The notes: generated by a model from the letters alone, not told the origin. A DNA stretch of 64,000 nt from Oceanobacillus profundus (GCF_003515705.1 NZ_QWEH01000009.1:1-64000); one strand, 5' to 3'; positions 48,339 to 59,224 are shown, counted from the stretch's first letter. Program-made: numbers and translations.

Positions 48339-49310
<972 letters not shown>

Positions 49311-49436
49311 TATATGTGTAAAAAAATTTACTATTAGTAACTGCTTCTTAATGGTGTTGTAATACGTTCGCAACATAAATGGGGTACACTATAAATAACT
49401 AATTGACCCCCTTTTAATAGATAAATTAGTTTATTG

Positions 49437-49466
49437 CACAGGTGTATATCACCTGTGTTTTTTTTT
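49437..49466 (+). terminator. trxB terminator
   Basis: CACAGGTG pairs with CACCTGTG over TATAT, then eight T. Confidence 0.93.
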
Positions 49467-49514
49467 GAGTGTAAGTTTGTCCATATTTGTCAAAAATACT
49501 CTTTTTTTCTATCC

Positions 49515-49544
49515 TTGTTGGAAAGGTTTCGTTCATAGTATAAT
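49515..49544 (+). promoter_or_regulatory. candidate promoter for rapZ-yvcK-whiA
   Basis: TTGTTG (49515-49520), 18 bases, TATAAT (49539-49544). The 371-bp gap 49311-49681 otherwise holds the trxB terminator and no gene. Confidence 0.6.
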
Positions 49545-49681
49545 GAAAGTAAGTACTTAAATAATAGTTAGTTAATCATGAATGTAAGATATTGGCCTCA
49601 GCATATCTTAGTTATAGATGGAATACAAAAGGAATTAGCAGACCCAAACATCCTTTTATGTATAAGAAGGAGAGATACTTA

Positions 49682-50563
49682 ATGAATATCGACCAGGAAA
49701 CAAACATGGTTATTATTACAGGTATGTCTGGAGCTGGTAAAACAGTAGCAATACAAAGTTTTGAAGACTTAGGATACTATTGTGTAGATAACCTTCCACC
49801 AGCATTGTTGCCTAAGTTTTTAGATCTCATGAAGGATTCCACGAACAATATTCGTAAAGTAGCATTAGTAATGGATTTAAGAGGCCGTGAATTTTTCGAT
49901 TCGTTATTTGAAGCATTAGATGTTCTTGGACAAGAGGAATGGCTAAATGAGCATATCCTATTTTTGGATGCAAAGGATGAAGCGCTTGTTTCACGATATA
50001 AGGAAACGAGACGATCACACCCACTAGCCACAGGAGGACTTCCGTTAAATGGTATAACAAAAGAACGTGAAATTTTGGATGAGCTTCGGGGCCGGGCACA
50101 GCGGATTATAGATACAACGAATTTAAAGCCAAGAAATCTTCGTGAGAAAATTCTAAAAGTCTACTCGGAAGAAAAGCAAGAAATTTTTTCTGTTCATTTC
50201 CTATCTTTTGGGTTTAAGTATGGTCTTCCAATTGATGCGGACTTAGTGTTTGATGTACGGTTTTTACCAAATCCTCATTATGTTGCTAACCTGCAACCAC
50301 TAACAGGATTGAACCAAGATGTAGCTTCATATGTGTTCAAATGGTCGGACACACAGAAATTTAATGATAAAGTACTAGACCTGTTAAAATTCATGCTTCC
50401 GCAATACAAAAAAGAGGGGAAATCCCAGCTTGTTGTAGCAATTGGTTGTACTGGAGGGCAGCATCGTTCTGTAGCATTAGCTGAGTTTTTTGCAAAAGAG
50501 CTCTCAACCGGCTATATTACGCATGTCAGCCACCGGGATATTGATAAAAGAAAGGGACATTAA
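49682..50563 (+). CDS. rapZ: RapZ-family nucleotide-binding protein (YvcJ)
   Basis: A 293-aa P-loop protein: Walker [10 protein letters not shown] near residue 14, [11 protein letters not shown], and the C-terminal RapZ domain with [22 protein letters not shown] and [15 protein letters not shown]. In E. coli RapZ senses GlcN6P and binds sRNAs; B. subtilis YvcJ hydrolyses GTP/ATP and affects competence. The frame opens at 49592, but AAGGAGAG before ATG 49682 sets the start. yvcK follows one base later. Confidence 0.95.
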   Translation: MNIDQETNMVIITGMSGAGKTVAIQSFEDLGYYCVDNLPPALLPKFLDLMKDSTNNIRKVALVMDLRGREFFDSLFEALDVLGQEEWLNEHILFLDAKDEALVSRYKETRRSHPLATGGLPLNGITKEREILDELRGRAQRIIDTTNLKPRNLREKILKVYSEEKQEIFSVHFLSFGFKYGLPIDADLVFDVRFLPNPHYVANLQPLTGLNQDVASYVFKWSDTQKFNDKVLDLLKFMLPQYKKEGKSQLVVAIGCTGGQHRSVALAEFFAKELSTGYITHVSHRDIDKRKGH

Positions 50564-50564
50564 A

Positions 50565-51518
50565 ATGAATAATCAAAAATTCCCTCGAGTTGTTGCTATT
50601 GGTGGTGGAACAGGCATGCCAGTATTGTTAAGAGGACTAAAAGATTTGCCAATAGAGCTTACTGCACTCGTAACAGTTGCTGATGATGGGGGCAGTAGTG
50701 GCCGGTTAAGAAATGAAATGGCAATGCCAGCACCAGGTGATATTCGAAATGTAATTGCCGCATTATCAGACGCAGAACCAATGCTTCTCGAACTATTTCA
50801 ACATCGATTCGCAGAGGGGAATGGTCTGTCTGGTCATTCATTAGGCAATCTTCTGCTTGCAGCAATGACATCTGTGACAGGTAATTTTAATACAGGGATA
50901 AAAGAAATATCACGCGTTTTAAATGTGAAAGGAAAGATTTATCCAATATCTAATGACAACATGTCATTACATGCAGAAATGGTGGATGGAACAATAGTCT
51001 CTGGGGAATCAAATATTCCGCTTTTGAATAAACGAATCAAACGTGTTTTTTTAAGCCCACAACCAATTAAGCCACTCCCGAATGCAGTTAGAGCGATTGA
51101 CGCGGCGGATTTAGTCGTCATCTCACCAGGGAGTCTATATACAAGTATTATGCCTAACTTGATCATTCCCCAGGTAAAAGAATCTCTCAAGACTACGAAA
51201 GCAAAAGTTGTATATGTTTGTAATGTCATGACTCAATTCGGTGAAACAACTGGATATGCTGCTTCTGATCATGTGCGAGCAATTACCGATCATATTGGAG
51301 AAGGGTGTATTGATGCAATAGTCGTACATAATGAACCAATTGAAAAGTCGATTCAGGCAGTTTATGCAGAAGAAAATGCAGTACCAGTTATTTATGACAC
51401 GGAACGATTGATCGATATGGGACTTGAAATTATTGAAGGAGATATCATTGATCATTCACAAGCTACTGTGAGGCATGATAATACGAAAATTGCAAAGCTA
51501 TTATATTCAATCTTATAA
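50565..51518 (+). CDS. yvcK: gluconeogenesis factor YvcK/CofD-like
   Basis: A 317-aa CofD-fold protein that binds UDP-GlcNAc and is needed for growth on gluconeogenic substrates and for cell shape. Motifs: VAIGGGTGMPVLLRGLK (residues 10-26), VADDGGSSGRLR and GDIRNVIAAL, then HSLGNLLLAA. The frame opens at 50490 inside rapZ; ATG 50565 after AAAGGGAC is the right start. Confidence 0.94.
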   Translation: MNNQKFPRVVAIGGGTGMPVLLRGLKDLPIELTALVTVADDGGSSGRLRNEMAMPAPGDIRNVIAALSDAEPMLLELFQHRFAEGNGLSGHSLGNLLLAAMTSVTGNFNTGIKEISRVLNVKGKIYPISNDNMSLHAEMVDGTIVSGESNIPLLNKRIKRVFLSPQPIKPLPNAVRAIDAADLVVISPGSLYTSIMPNLIIPQVKESLKTTKAKVVYVCNVMTQFGETTGYAASDHVRAITDHIGEGCIDAIVVHNEPIEKSIQAVYAEENAVPVIYDTERLIDMGLEIIEGDIIDHSQATVRHDNTKIAKLLYSIL

Positions 51519-51524
51519 GTACTT

Positions 51525-51554
51525 GTTCAAAAAGGAGAACCGTGCTTTTTGAAC
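51525..51554. repeat. inverted repeat between yvcK and whiA
   Basis: GTTCAAAAAG and CTTTTTGAAC form a perfect 10-bp stem with GGAG in the loop. There is no T-run after it. It may slow transcription or protect the mRNA. Confidence 0.55.
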
Positions 51555-51610
51555 AACACCACTACAAAAAGAATAACTCATATATATGAGGAATGGTAAG
51601 GGGGGCTATC

Positions 51611-52561
51611 ATGTCCTTTGCTTCGGAAATTAAAAAGGAATTGACAACGATAGAAGTTGAAGAATGTTGCCAAGTTGCAGAGCTAGCGGCTTTAATTCGA
51701 ATGAATGGAGCGGTTTCATTATCAAGGTATGGTTATTCACTTGATGTACAAACAGAGAATGCAGCTATTGCAAGGAGAATATATACTTTAATTAAGCAGA
51801 ATTACTCACTGCCAGTTGAACTGCTGGTTCGTAAAAAAATGAAATTGAAAAAAAATAATGTATACATCGTACGAATGAAAAATGATGTCGAACCTTTTTT
51901 GGAAGACTTAGATATTATCCATGAACCTTATAAGGTCGTACGTACAATTTCAAAGAAATATTTGGAAAGCGAATGCTGTCGAAGATCTTATTTGCGTGGT
52001 GCATTTCTTGCAGGTGGCTCGATTAACAATCCAGAAACCTCATCCTATCATCTTGAAATCTCTAACTTCTATCAAGAGCATAATGATGCATTATGTGAAT
52101 TATTGAATGCTTTTGATTTACGTGCTCGCACATTAGAAAGAAAGAATGGATATATTGTATATATTAAGGAAGCTGAGAAAATAACAGAGTTTTTAAGCAT
52201 CATTGGAGCGCATAATGCACTTTTTAAATTTGAGGATGTCCGAATCGTAAGAGATATGCGGAACTCTGTCAATCGATTAGTGAATTGTGAAACAGCAAAC
52301 TTAAATAAAACCATAGGAGCAGCATTTAGGCAGATTGAAAATATAAAACTAATCGAGAAAACAGTTGGTTTAGATCAACTGCCTGAAAAATTGCAGGAAA
52401 TTGCCAAGCTTCGTGTACAGCATGAGGATGTTTCCTTAAAGGAGTTAGGGGAATTGGTAACAAGTGGTAAAATCTCCAAATCTGGAGTGAATCACCGGTT
52501 GAAAAAAATTGATGATTTCGCAGACAAAATACGGCGTGGGGAAACGATGTTAAAGAATTAG
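51611..52561 (+). CDS. whiA: WhiA, LAGLIDADG-like DNA-binding protein
   Basis: A 316-aa protein with an N-terminal LAGLIDADG-type fold ([37 protein letters not shown] region) and a C-terminal helix-turn-helix ([17 protein letters not shown]...[13 protein letters not shown]). In B. subtilis WhiA affects division and nucleoid segregation. The start ATG 51611 follows AAGGGGG; the open frame begins at 51593. Confidence 0.95.
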   Translation: MSFASEIKKELTTIEVEECCQVAELAALIRMNGAVSLSRYGYSLDVQTENAAIARRIYTLIKQNYSLPVELLVRKKMKLKKNNVYIVRMKNDVEPFLEDLDIIHEPYKVVRTISKKYLESECCRRSYLRGAFLAGGSINNPETSSYHLEISNFYQEHNDALCELLNAFDLRARTLERKNGYIVYIKEAEKITEFLSIIGAHNALFKFEDVRIVRDMRNSVNRLVNCETANLNKTIGAAFRQIENIKLIEKTVGLDQLPEKLQEIAKLRVQHEDVSLKELGELVTSGKISKSGVNHRLKKIDDFADKIRRGETMLKN

Positions 52562-52643
52562 TAAGTAAATTACTACATTCGTTTTGCTATTCATGTTATA
52601 ATACTGATAATTCAAAGGATTACCGTTTAATTAAAGTAAAATC

Positions 52644-52690
52644 TTTAGAGGCAGATAGAAAAGATGAAAGCCTTCCTATCTGCTTCTAAA
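52644..52690. repeat. hairpin upstream of crh
   Basis: TTTAGAGGCAGATAG (52644-52658) pairs with CTATCTGCTTCTAAA (52676-52690), 14 of 15. There is no T-run. It could be an attenuator or mRNA-stabilising structure between whiA and crh. Confidence 0.6.
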
Positions 52691-52755
52691 TCAAAGAGAA
52701 TTTCAGTAGTGTATGTAGATGATAGCGTTTTCTAAAAATGAGGAGGATGGATGAT

Positions 52756-53010
52756 TTGATTGAAAGGTCGGTTAAGGTTGAATTAGAGACAGGGTTACAG
52801 GCTAGACCTGCAGCGCAATTTGTACAGGAAGCGAATCGCTATTCTGCAAATATATTTCTGGAGAAAGATGGTAAGAAAGTAAATGCCAAAAGTATTATGG
52901 GGTTGATGAGTCTCGCGATTACAAAGGGTGAAGATATTGTATTAATTGGTGATGGGGCTGATGAAGAGATGGCCGTTGATCACCTTGTTTCGTTTGTTGC
53001 AAAGCCTTAA
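52756..53010 (+). CDS. crh: catabolite repression HPr-like protein Crh
   Basis: Crh is an HPr paralogue that HprK phosphorylates on Ser46 to act as CcpA corepressor; it cannot carry PTS phosphate. The sequence GLQARPAA has Gln where HPr has the active His. With the TTG start at 52756 (AGGAGG 9 bases upstream) Gln falls at position 15 and Ser in NAKSIMGLMSL at 46, exactly the HPr/Crh numbering. Upstream in-frame ATGs (52738, 52747) would spoil this. Length 84 aa (B. subtilis 85). Confidence 0.95.
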   Translation: MIERSVKVELETGLQARPAAQFVQEANRYSANIFLEKDGKKVNAKSIMGLMSLAITKGEDIVLIGDGADEEMAVDHLVSFVAKP

Positions 53011-53092
53011 GAGGAAATTTGACTCATTAGGTGATGCATCTCTGTCTAAAATTACGTTTTTTGATATAACGTTTTTATAAAAGCTATGTAAA

Positions 53093-53128
53093 GAGCCTGC
53101 AGGAACATTATAATGTTCCTGCAGGCTC
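53093..53128. terminator. perfect 36-bp palindrome between crh and clpP
   Basis: GAGCCTGCAGGAACATTA is followed at once by its exact complement, with no unpaired loop in the DNA. It lies between two converging genes and probably acts as a shared terminator, although neither side has a good T-run. Confidence 0.7.
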
Positions 53129-53143
53129 GAGTTATTGATGGGT

Positions 53144-53734
53144 TTATTTTTCTTCTTTACGCTCTAAAATTTTGTCAATCAAACCATATTCTACGGATGC
53201 CTGAGCAGTCATAAAGTTATCACGTTCTGTATCACGTTCGATAACTTCTAGTGGTTGACCAGTTTTTTCAGCCATAATTTCGTTCATTCTGCGCTTAATT
53301 TCAATAATACGCTTCGCATGAATTTCAATATCTGTTGCTTGCCCTTGAGTTCCACCTAAAGGTTGGTGAATCATAATTTCACTATTTGGTAATGCATAGC
53401 GTTTTCCTTTTTCACCGGCGGTAAGTAAGAATGCACCCATTGATGCCGCCATACCGATACAAATTGTAGATACATCTGGCTTGATGAAATTCATTGTATC
53501 GTAAATAGCCATTCCAGCTGTAATGGATCCACCCGGTGAGTTGATGTATAATGAAATATCTTTGTCTGGATCTTCAGCTTCTAGGAAAAGCAATTGGGCT
53601 ACGATTGAGTTGGCCACATTGTCATCGATTCCACTGCCTAGTAAAATAATGCGGTCTTTAAGTAAACGTGAGTAAATATCATATGCGCGCTCTCCACGGT
53701 TGGTTTGTTCAATAACTGTAGGTACTAAATTCAT
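53144..53734 (-). CDS. clpP: ATP-dependent Clp protease proteolytic subunit
   Basis: ClpP forms the 14-mer peptidase that works with ClpC, ClpX and ClpE. The 196-aa product shows catalytic Ser98 in [10 protein letters not shown], His123 in NSEIMIHQP and the downstream Asp in the [10 protein letters not shown] region. AAAGGAGG is before the ATG at 53734. It is convergent with crh. A CtsR box in its promoter points to heat and stress control. Confidence 0.98.
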   Translation of the reverse strand: MNLVPTVIEQTNRGERAYDIYSRLLKDRIILLGSGIDDNVANSIVAQLLFLEAEDPDKDISLYINSPGGSITAGMAIYDTMNFIKPDVSTICIGMAASMGAFLLTAGEKGKRYALPNSEIMIHQPLGGTQGQATDIEIHAKRIIEIKRRMNEIMAEKTGQPLEVIERDTERDNFMTAQASVEYGLIDKILERKEEK

Positions 53735-53814
53735 TTTAAATCCTCCTTTAGTCTGTAACTTCGTACACCCATTTGATTGTACATTTTATGGATATAATTT
53801 CATAATAGCTTAAT

Positions 53815-53831
53815 GGTCAATAAAGGTCAAA
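53815..53831 (-). promoter_or_regulatory. CtsR operator and clpP promoter
   Basis: On the plus strand GGTCAAT-AAA-GGTCAAA is the CtsR heptad direct repeat (GGTCAAA-NAN-RGTCAAA type). On the minus strand the two copies read TTGACC. The TTGACC at 53825-53830, 17 bases and TATTAT (53802-53807) make a SigA promoter that the operator covers. Confidence 0.9.
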
Positions 53832-53940
53832 CAAAAAGAAATATATTTGTTAAAAAATCTATACTCCATGATTCCCTTATTTTTGCATTATAAACCTTTT
53901 TCTTGAGTTAAGCATCAATGTGCGGAAGACTATATGAATT

Positions 53941-53985
53941 AGAGCCAAGTAAGTAATTATACCTTCATTTCTTACTTGGCTCTTA
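53941..53985. terminator. terminator of the GbsR-type regulator gene
   Basis: AGAGCCAAGTAAG pairs with CTTACTTGGCTCT over an AT-rich loop. The flanking TTATTATAT is on the plus side; on the minus strand, the direction of the upstream regulator gene, the T-run is weak. Confidence 0.65.
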
Positions 53986-54030
53986 TTATATCACGGATAA
54001 CAACTAGCTAACTAATGGAATTGCAGCTGC

Positions 54031-54519
54031 TTAATTTGGTTTCATGTTCTTAAAAAGTGTTTCGATCTGCGCATGAAAGATGATGATTTCATTCAATCGC
54101 TCTGTTAGGATTGTTTGCTCTTCTAAAGTTAACTCGTTGCTGCTTTTATCTTTATAGTGGTTGTTTATTTCCTCTAAGGAGATTTTTTGACGACGTGCTA
54201 TGTCAATCCATTTCCTCTGAAAGGAAGTCATAAATGTTTTAAAAAGTTGGGAATTTGCTTGATATAAATCTTTTCTTACCCCTTTTTTCCACACGCGTGT
54301 AACAAGGTTTAATTCAGCCAGACTTCGAATGTTCGTGCTAATAGATGTTTTGCTTTTTCCTAATGCGTCTGCCATCTCATCTAATGTTAGATCCTCTTCT
54401 GATAAATAAAGATATGCAAACAATCGTGCTTCTACAGTTGTTAGTCCAAACAATTCAATTGTCTTTGAGAATTCAATCATGATATTCACTATTATATCGT
54501 TCGTTTGAAGCTTGCCCAT
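54031..54519 (-). CDS. GbsR/OpcR-family MarR-type regulator
   Basis: A 162-aa winged-helix protein: LFGLTTVEARLFAYLYLSEEDLTLDEMADALGKSKTSISTNIRSLAELNLVTRVWKKG (about residues 23-80) is the DNA-binding domain, and a helical dimerisation tail follows. GbsR and OpcR of B. subtilis are choline- or betaine-responsive repressors of osmoprotectant genes. It is divergent from the opuA operon, so it probably represses opuA. AGGAGG precedes ATG 54519. Family membership is good; the ligand is inferred. Confidence 0.8.
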   Translation of the reverse strand: MGKLQTNDIIVNIMIEFSKTIELFGLTTVEARLFAYLYLSEEDLTLDEMADALGKSKTSISTNIRSLAELNLVTRVWKKGVRKDLYQANSQLFKTFMTSFQRKWIDIARRQKISLEEINNHYKDKSSNELTLEEQTILTERLNEIIIFHAQIETLFKNMKPN

Positions 54520-54953
54520 AGCATCCTCCTATACTGTCCCAATAAAAGCATACATGAAAATGGTAGGTATTAAAAATATGCTGTTAAGCAGTATTTTGGA
54601 GCAAATAAACGGAAATAAGCGAATAACAGAGGTGAAGTTCGTGCAATTTAAACTGTACGTATAAAACATACAAAAACAACCGAATTTAAAGTTTGTAGTT
54701 AAAATCGGAAAGGTTTATAGTTGTAAAGTGACTAATTGCTGTTCGGGTATAAGTGGCTTTGCTTTTATTGAGAAATTTTTCTTTTGAATTACAAATAATG
54801 TTTTAGAAATTCAATAAGATATTGCACACTTTACGTAGTGAAAGCTTTGGCGTCTAGCCAATTTTCTAATGGCTTATGTCTGGTAGAAAAGTAGTAAGAC
54901 TATTAACATATGTCATTCGTACACACTGCAAGACTAAAAGAGAGGTGAGAGGC
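54520..54953. other. divergent regulatory region of the GbsR-type gene and opuA
   Basis: 434 bp without a gene. It must hold both promoters, but I found no SigA pair with good spacing for opuAA. TGTACGTATAAAACATACA at 54652-54670 is a partial palindrome (TGTA...TACA) that could be an operator. The codons 54876-54953 are in frame with opuAA, but the GAGAGGTGAG before ATG 54954 shows they are untranslated. Confidence 0.45.
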
Positions 54954-56150
54954 ATGCCAGTAATTGAGGCGAAAAACTTATCGAAGGTTTTTGGTAAAAA
55001 CAAAAAACAGGCATTAAAATTATTGGATGAAGGTTTAACAAAGGAAGAGATTTTAAAGGAAACAGGAAGTACCGTTGGGGTAAACCGGGCTTCGTTTTCT
55101 GTTGAGGCCGGTGAAATTTTTGTCATTATGGGATTATCCGGAAGTGGTAAATCTACTTTAGTTCGCTTGCTTAACCGATTAATTGAACCTACTGAAGGTA
55201 ATATTTTAATTGATGGAGAAGACTTATCGAAAATGGATAAGTCTTCGTTACGCCGGGTTCGTAGAGAGAAGCTAAGTATGGTTTTCCAACAGTTTGCTCT
55301 ATTTCCGCATCGAACCATTTTGAAAAATACGGAGTATGGGCTTGAAATTCAAAATGTGCCGAAAGAAGAAAGGGAAGAAAGAGCAAAAAAAGCTTTGGAA
55401 TTGGTTGGATTGGGAGACTATATCCATCAAAAGCCTAGTCAATTATCAGGCGGAATGCAGCAGCGGGTTGGTCTTGCAAGGGCACTTGCTAACGATCCGA
55501 AGGTATTGTTAATGGATGAAGCATTCTCTGCATTGGATCCACTTATTCGTAAAGAAATGCAGGATGAATTGATAGATTTACAGTCTACGATGCAAAAGAC
55601 AATTATTTTTATTACCCATGATCTAGATGAAGCGCTTCGTCTTGGCGATCGGATTGCTTTAATGAAGGATGGTGTTATCGTTCAGATTGGTACACCTGAA
55701 GAAATACTAGTAAGCCCTGCTAACGATTATGTTGAAAAATTCGTTGAAGACGTAGATATCTCTAAAATCTTGACTGCACAGCATATTATGAAGCGTCCTG
55801 AAACAGTAAATATTGAAAAGCATGGTCCTAGAGTTGCACTAGAGCGGATGCGTGAAGAAGGAATATCAAGTATTTTAGTCATCGACAGCAAACGGAATTT
55901 AAAAGGTTATGTTACAGCTGAAGATGCTTCAGAAGCCCGCAAAAAAGATATTAAGGATTTAAAAGAAATAATTCGAACAGATATACCGAAAGTAAATCGT
56001 GACACAGCGATGCAGGATATCTTCAATATCATTTATGACTCTCAAACACCAGTAGCAGTCATGAAAGATGAGAAGTTAGAAGGAATCATTGTGCGCGGAG
56101 CTGTAATAGCCGCACTAGCAAGCGATAGTGAGGTGAACTTAAATGCTTAA
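54954..56150 (+). CDS. opuAA: glycine betaine ABC transporter ATPase OpuAA
   Basis: The 398-aa ATPase of the high-affinity betaine importer. Walker [10 protein letters not shown] (near residue 61), signature LSGGMQQR, Walker [15 protein letters not shown]-loop ITHDLDEA. Two C-terminal CBS domains (about 280-395) are the usual ionic-strength or c-di-AMP sensors in this family. The helical N-terminus [18 protein letters not shown] is typical of ProV/OpuAA. opuAB overlaps by 8 bases. Confidence 0.95.
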   Translation: MPVIEAKNLSKVFGKNKKQALKLLDEGLTKEEILKETGSTVGVNRASFSVEAGEIFVIMGLSGSGKSTLVRLLNRLIEPTEGNILIDGEDLSKMDKSSLRRVRREKLSMVFQQFALFPHRTILKNTEYGLEIQNVPKEEREERAKKALELVGLGDYIHQKPSQLSGGMQQRVGLARALANDPKVLLMDEAFSALDPLIRKEMQDELIDLQSTMQKTIIFITHDLDEALRLGDRIALMKDGVIVQIGTPEEILVSPANDYVEKFVEDVDISKILTAQHIMKRPETVNIEKHGPRVALERMREEGISSILVIDSKRNLKGYVTAEDASEARKKDIKDLKEIIRTDIPKVNRDTAMQDIFNIIYDSQTPVAVMKDEKLEGIIVRGAVIAALASDSEVNLNA

Positions 56151-57000
56151 TAATGCATTAGATTTTATACCAGAAATACCGTTATCAGATGCAGCAACTG
56201 CCGTAACGGACTTTATAACGGATAAATTTTCATTTTTATTTAATCCAATCAAGGAACATTTTGGAACCTTTATGGAATTCATGTCAGAAGACGTGCTAAT
56301 GAATATTCCGCCGATAATATTTATTATCGTAATTGCTATTCTAGCATTCTTTATTTCTGGTAAGAAGTTTGGGTTAGCTGTCTTCTCTATTGTTGGTCTT
56401 TGGTTGATTTATAATCAAGGACATTGGGATAACCTGATGAACACTGTGACACTTGTGTTATTGGCTAGTATTTTATCTGTTATTATCGGTGTCCCAATCG
56501 GTATTCTTATGTCAAAAAGTAAAACGGCAAATGCAATTTTTACACCGATATTAGATTTCATGCAAACTATGCCAGCATTTGTTTATTTAATTCCAGCCGT
56601 TGCATTTTTCGGTATTGGAATGGTACCAGGTGTGTTTGCATCTTTAATATTTGCAACTCCTCCTACGGTGAGATTTACAAACCTAGGTATTCGTCAAGTT
56701 TCGAAAGATTTAGTGGAAGCTGCGGATGCATTTGGCAGTACTGGAGCGCAAAAATTGTTTAAAGTGGAACTGCCTATGGCAAAAGCGACAATTATGGCAG
56801 GGATTAACCAGACTGTTATGCTTGCTTTATCGATGGTTGTTATTGCATCGATGATTGGAGCACCAGGATTAGGAAGAGAGGTTCTTTCCTCCTTACAACG
56901 TGCGCAAGTCGGACCGGGATTTGTTGCTGGTATCGGTATTGTAATTTTAGCGATTATTATTGATCGAATTACACAAAATATGAATAAGAAAAAAGATTAA
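56143..57000 (+). CDS. opuAB: glycine betaine ABC transporter permease OpuAB
   Basis: A 285-aa permease with an amphipathic N-terminal region and about seven membrane segments. The EAA loop that meets the ATPase reads [23 protein letters not shown]. Length matches B. subtilis OpuAB (282). It is coupled to opuAA and precedes the binding protein by 70 bp. Confidence 0.95.
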   Translation: MLNNALDFIPEIPLSDAATAVTDFITDKFSFLFNPIKEHFGTFMEFMSEDVLMNIPPIIFIIVIAILAFFISGKKFGLAVFSIVGLWLIYNQGHWDNLMNTVTLVLLASILSVIIGVPIGILMSKSKTANAIFTPILDFMQTMPAFVYLIPAVAFFGIGMVPGVFASLIFATPPTVRFTNLGIRQVSKDLVEAADAFGSTGAQKLFKVELPMAKATIMAGINQTVMLALSMVVIASMIGAPGLGREVLSSLQRAQVGPGFVAGIGIVILAIIIDRITQNMNKKKD

Positions 57001-57070
57001 TACATGTTGGCATCTTTTCAATGTGAAAAGTTTCCATATATAAATTTTAAAAAAGGGGAGATCAATAGCG

Positions 57071-57961
57071 ATGTTAAAACGTAACAAGAAATTATTAAGT
57101 CTAGTTGCTGTACTTTTATTAGCGTTACTTGCTGCATGTGGTGGATCTGATGAGTCTGGTAATGGTTCGGAGGATGCTATTGTTGATGGGGACGCGATTG
57201 AGTTAGCATACGTAGAGTGGGATACAGAAATAGCTTCTACGCATGTTGTTGGTAAAGTGTTAGAGGATTTAGGATATGACGTTAGCTTAACCCCACTTGA
57301 TAATGCAGTAATGTGGGAAGCTGTTGCAAGCGGTGAAGCAGATGGAATGGTTTCAGCATGGATGCCAGGTACTCATTCTGCTCAATTTGAGACGTATGGC
57401 GACCAAGTTGTTGATCTTGGTGAAAACCTTGAAGGAGCGGCAATTGGTTTAGTTGTGCCATCTTATATGGATGTTGATTCCATTGCAGATTTAACAGATG
57501 AAGCAGGTATGACAATTACAGGTATCGATGCTGGTGCTGGAGTTGTTGCTGCTGCAGAGCAAGCAGTAGAAGACTATGATAATCTTGATGGCTGGGAAGT
57601 CCAAACTTCTTCTGGTGGTGCGATGGCAACGGCTTTAGGTGAGGCTTACAATAATGAAGAAGAGATTATTGTTACGGGCTGGTCCCCGCACTGGAAATTC
57701 CAAACGTATGATTTAAAATATTTAGAAGACCCTGAAGGTACATTTGGAGAAGCGGAAGTTTTGAAAACAATGGTACGTGAAGGGTTAGAAGAAGATCTTC
57801 CGGAAGCCTATCAAGTTCTCGATAATTTCTACTGGGAATTAGAAGATATGGAAGAAGTAATGGTAGCAATTCAGGAAGGTACAAGTCCAGAAGATGCAGC
57901 AGCTGAATGGGTGGAAGCAAATCCAGATAAAGTAGCTGAATGGACTAAAGGGTTAGAATAA
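57071..57961 (+). CDS. opuAC: glycine betaine-binding lipoprotein OpuAC
   Basis: A 296-aa extracellular substrate-binding lipoprotein. The signal peptide ends LLALLAACGG with the lipobox Cys at 23. The OpuAC fold has paired Trp (VEWDTE; AVMWEAV; SAWMPGTH; TGWSPHWKFQTYDLKYLED), where Trp side chains box the betaine trimethylammonium group. AAAGGGGAG precedes the ATG. A hairpin terminator follows. Confidence 0.94.
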   Translation: MLKRNKKLLSLVAVLLLALLAACGGSDESGNGSEDAIVDGDAIELAYVEWDTEIASTHVVGKVLEDLGYDVSLTPLDNAVMWEAVASGEADGMVSAWMPGTHSAQFETYGDQVVDLGENLEGAAIGLVVPSYMDVDSIADLTDEAGMTITGIDAGAGVVAAAEQAVEDYDNLDGWEVQTSSGGAMATALGEAYNNEEEIIVTGWSPHWKFQTYDLKYLEDPEGTFGEAEVLKTMVREGLEEDLPEAYQVLDNFYWELEDMEEVMVAIQEGTSPEDAAAEWVEANPDKVAEWTKGLE

Positions 57962-57970
57962 GGTTATCCT

Positions 57971-58014
57971 GAAAGCGGGTTATCGATTTTCGATAACTTG
58001 CTTTCTATTTAATC
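57971..58014 (+). terminator. opuA operon terminator
   Basis: GAAAGCGGGTTATCGA pairs with TCGATAACTTGCTTTC over TTT, then TATTTAAT. Confidence 0.85.
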
Positions 58015-58057
58015 AAGGTAGAAAGTATCTTTGTAAGCATTCATTTGTAAAAAAGGC

Positions 58058-58086
58058 TTGTTTCCCTATCAAAATCCGGTTATAAT
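58058..58086 (+). promoter_or_regulatory. tRNA-Arg promoter
   Basis: TTGTTT (58058-58063), 17 bases, TATAAT (58081-58086), 29 bp before the tRNA. Confidence 0.75.
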
Positions 58087-58115
58087 AGAATATGTGTCAA
58101 ATTTATAAAATCTAT

Positions 58116-58191
58116 GCGCCCATAGCTCAGTTGGATAGAGCACTGGTTTCCGGTACCAGGTTTGTCGGGGGTTCGAATCCCTCTGGGCGCG
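58116..58191 (+). tRNA. tRNA-Arg, anticodon CCG
   Basis: The cloverleaf is complete: acceptor GCGCCCA/TGGGCGC with G discriminator, D-arm GCTC/GAGC, anticodon arm CTGGT-TTCCGGT-ACCAG with anticodon CCG, and T-arm GGGGG-TTCGAAT-CCCTC. CCA is not encoded. It reads the rare CGG codon. The 3' half is the probable integration site of the element whose integrase remnant follows. Confidence 0.96.
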
Positions 58192-58209
58192 CTTGGTAAA
58201 GTCAATGAT

Positions 58210-58248
58210 GACAAGGGTTAGAGTGATATTCTTCCCTTGTCTTTTTTC
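58210..58248 (+). terminator. tRNA-Arg terminator
   Basis: GACAAGGG pairs with CCCTTGTC, then TTTTTTC. Confidence 0.85.
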
Positions 58249-58263
58249 TTTTAAAAATACCTT

Positions 58264-58283
58264 TTGCAAACCAATTGCAAACC
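58264..58283. repeat. direct repeats between tRNA and integrase (candidate arm sites)
   Basis: TTGCAAACC occurs at 58264-58272 and 58275-58283, an 11-bp period. Short direct repeats between a tRNA 3' end and a tyrosine integrase gene are what arm-type integrase sites of an attL look like. This is inferred from position only. Confidence 0.5.
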
Positions 58284-58310
58284 TTCGAGTCTCGAAATAT
58301 ATTTTCATCT

Positions 58311-59137
58311 CTATTTTTTAGTCATTGAAACAACATTTTCTGGTTTCTTTTCTTTCTTTCCATAAAGTGATCGTTGGATACTTGTTGCTGCAATTTCTTG
58401 TATGCCAGGAATGATATGTGAATAAATATCCAATGTTGTCTGTATGGATCTGTGTCCTAATCTTTCCTGCACTACTTTTGGATGCACCCCAGCTTGCAAT
58501 AAAAGGGTAGCATGCGTGTGTCTTAATCCGTGAAAGCTAATTTTTTTAATTTTACTTCTTTCGATGATACGATTAAAAACAGTCCTAAGATATGTTGGTT
58601 TAATAAAACCTCCGGTTGACGTAGCACATACCAAGTCCATTTCCTCATAATCTGGACCACATTTCAATTTATCTTTATCCTGTTGTCGTTTATGGTTTCG
58701 AGTATCTTTATTGTCTCGTCATCAATGTCCATTGTGCGGTAGCTAGATGATGTTTTTAATTGGGGTGATAGTTCCCAAATTCCTTCATTATCCTTTTTCA
58801 ACTGATGGGTTACAGATATTACTTTATTATCAAAGTCGATTTTAGACCATCTTAGACCAAGAACCTCACCACGGCGCATACCTGTTGCTAATGATAAGAG
58901 TATGGGTAATGCGTGATTCTTACTATTTAAATTCTGCATAAATAATTCAACTTCATGATTTGTCCAATATTCAATTTCTTGCTTACCGACTTTTGGTGCT
59001 TCAATGTCCTCCATAATATCTTCTTTAATACCGTATCGCTTTCCTTTTGAAAGGGCGCTAGATAATATCCTATAGATATGCTTCTTGCTTCGTTGCGAAA
59101 GTTTCTTGTCGTTAATTTCATCCATAAATGATTCCAC
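58311..59137 (-). pseudogene. tyrosine recombinase (phage-type integrase), frameshifted and truncated
   Basis: Two frames on the minus strand together make one integrase catalytic domain. The first (59137-58664) has the catalytic Arg in TGMRRGEVLGLRWSKID and stops early at ...NDNRIKIN. The second (to 58311) continues with KCGPDYEEMDLV, then HGLRHTHATLLLQAG (His-x-x-Arg), LGHRSIQTTLDIYSH (catalytic Tyr). A one-base loss near 58695 explains the break: the other frame reads HKRQQDKDKLKCG. The N-terminal arm-binding domain is missing, so the protein is about 270 codons against the usual 370-390. It cannot be functional unless a frameshift is bypassed. Confidence 0.88.
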
Positions 59138-59185
59138 ATGATGGCTTTATGGAATGTATGTTCTGTTCTGTTTTATTTTGTAAGA

Positions 59186-59213
59186 GATGGTGTACATAAG
59201 TTTGTACACCATC
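59186..59213. terminator. hairpin after the lipoprotein gene
   Basis: GATGGTGTACA pairs perfectly with TGTACACCATC over TAAGTT; on the minus strand TCTTACAAAAT follows. Confidence 0.65.
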
Positions 59214-59224
59214 AATTTTAAGTT

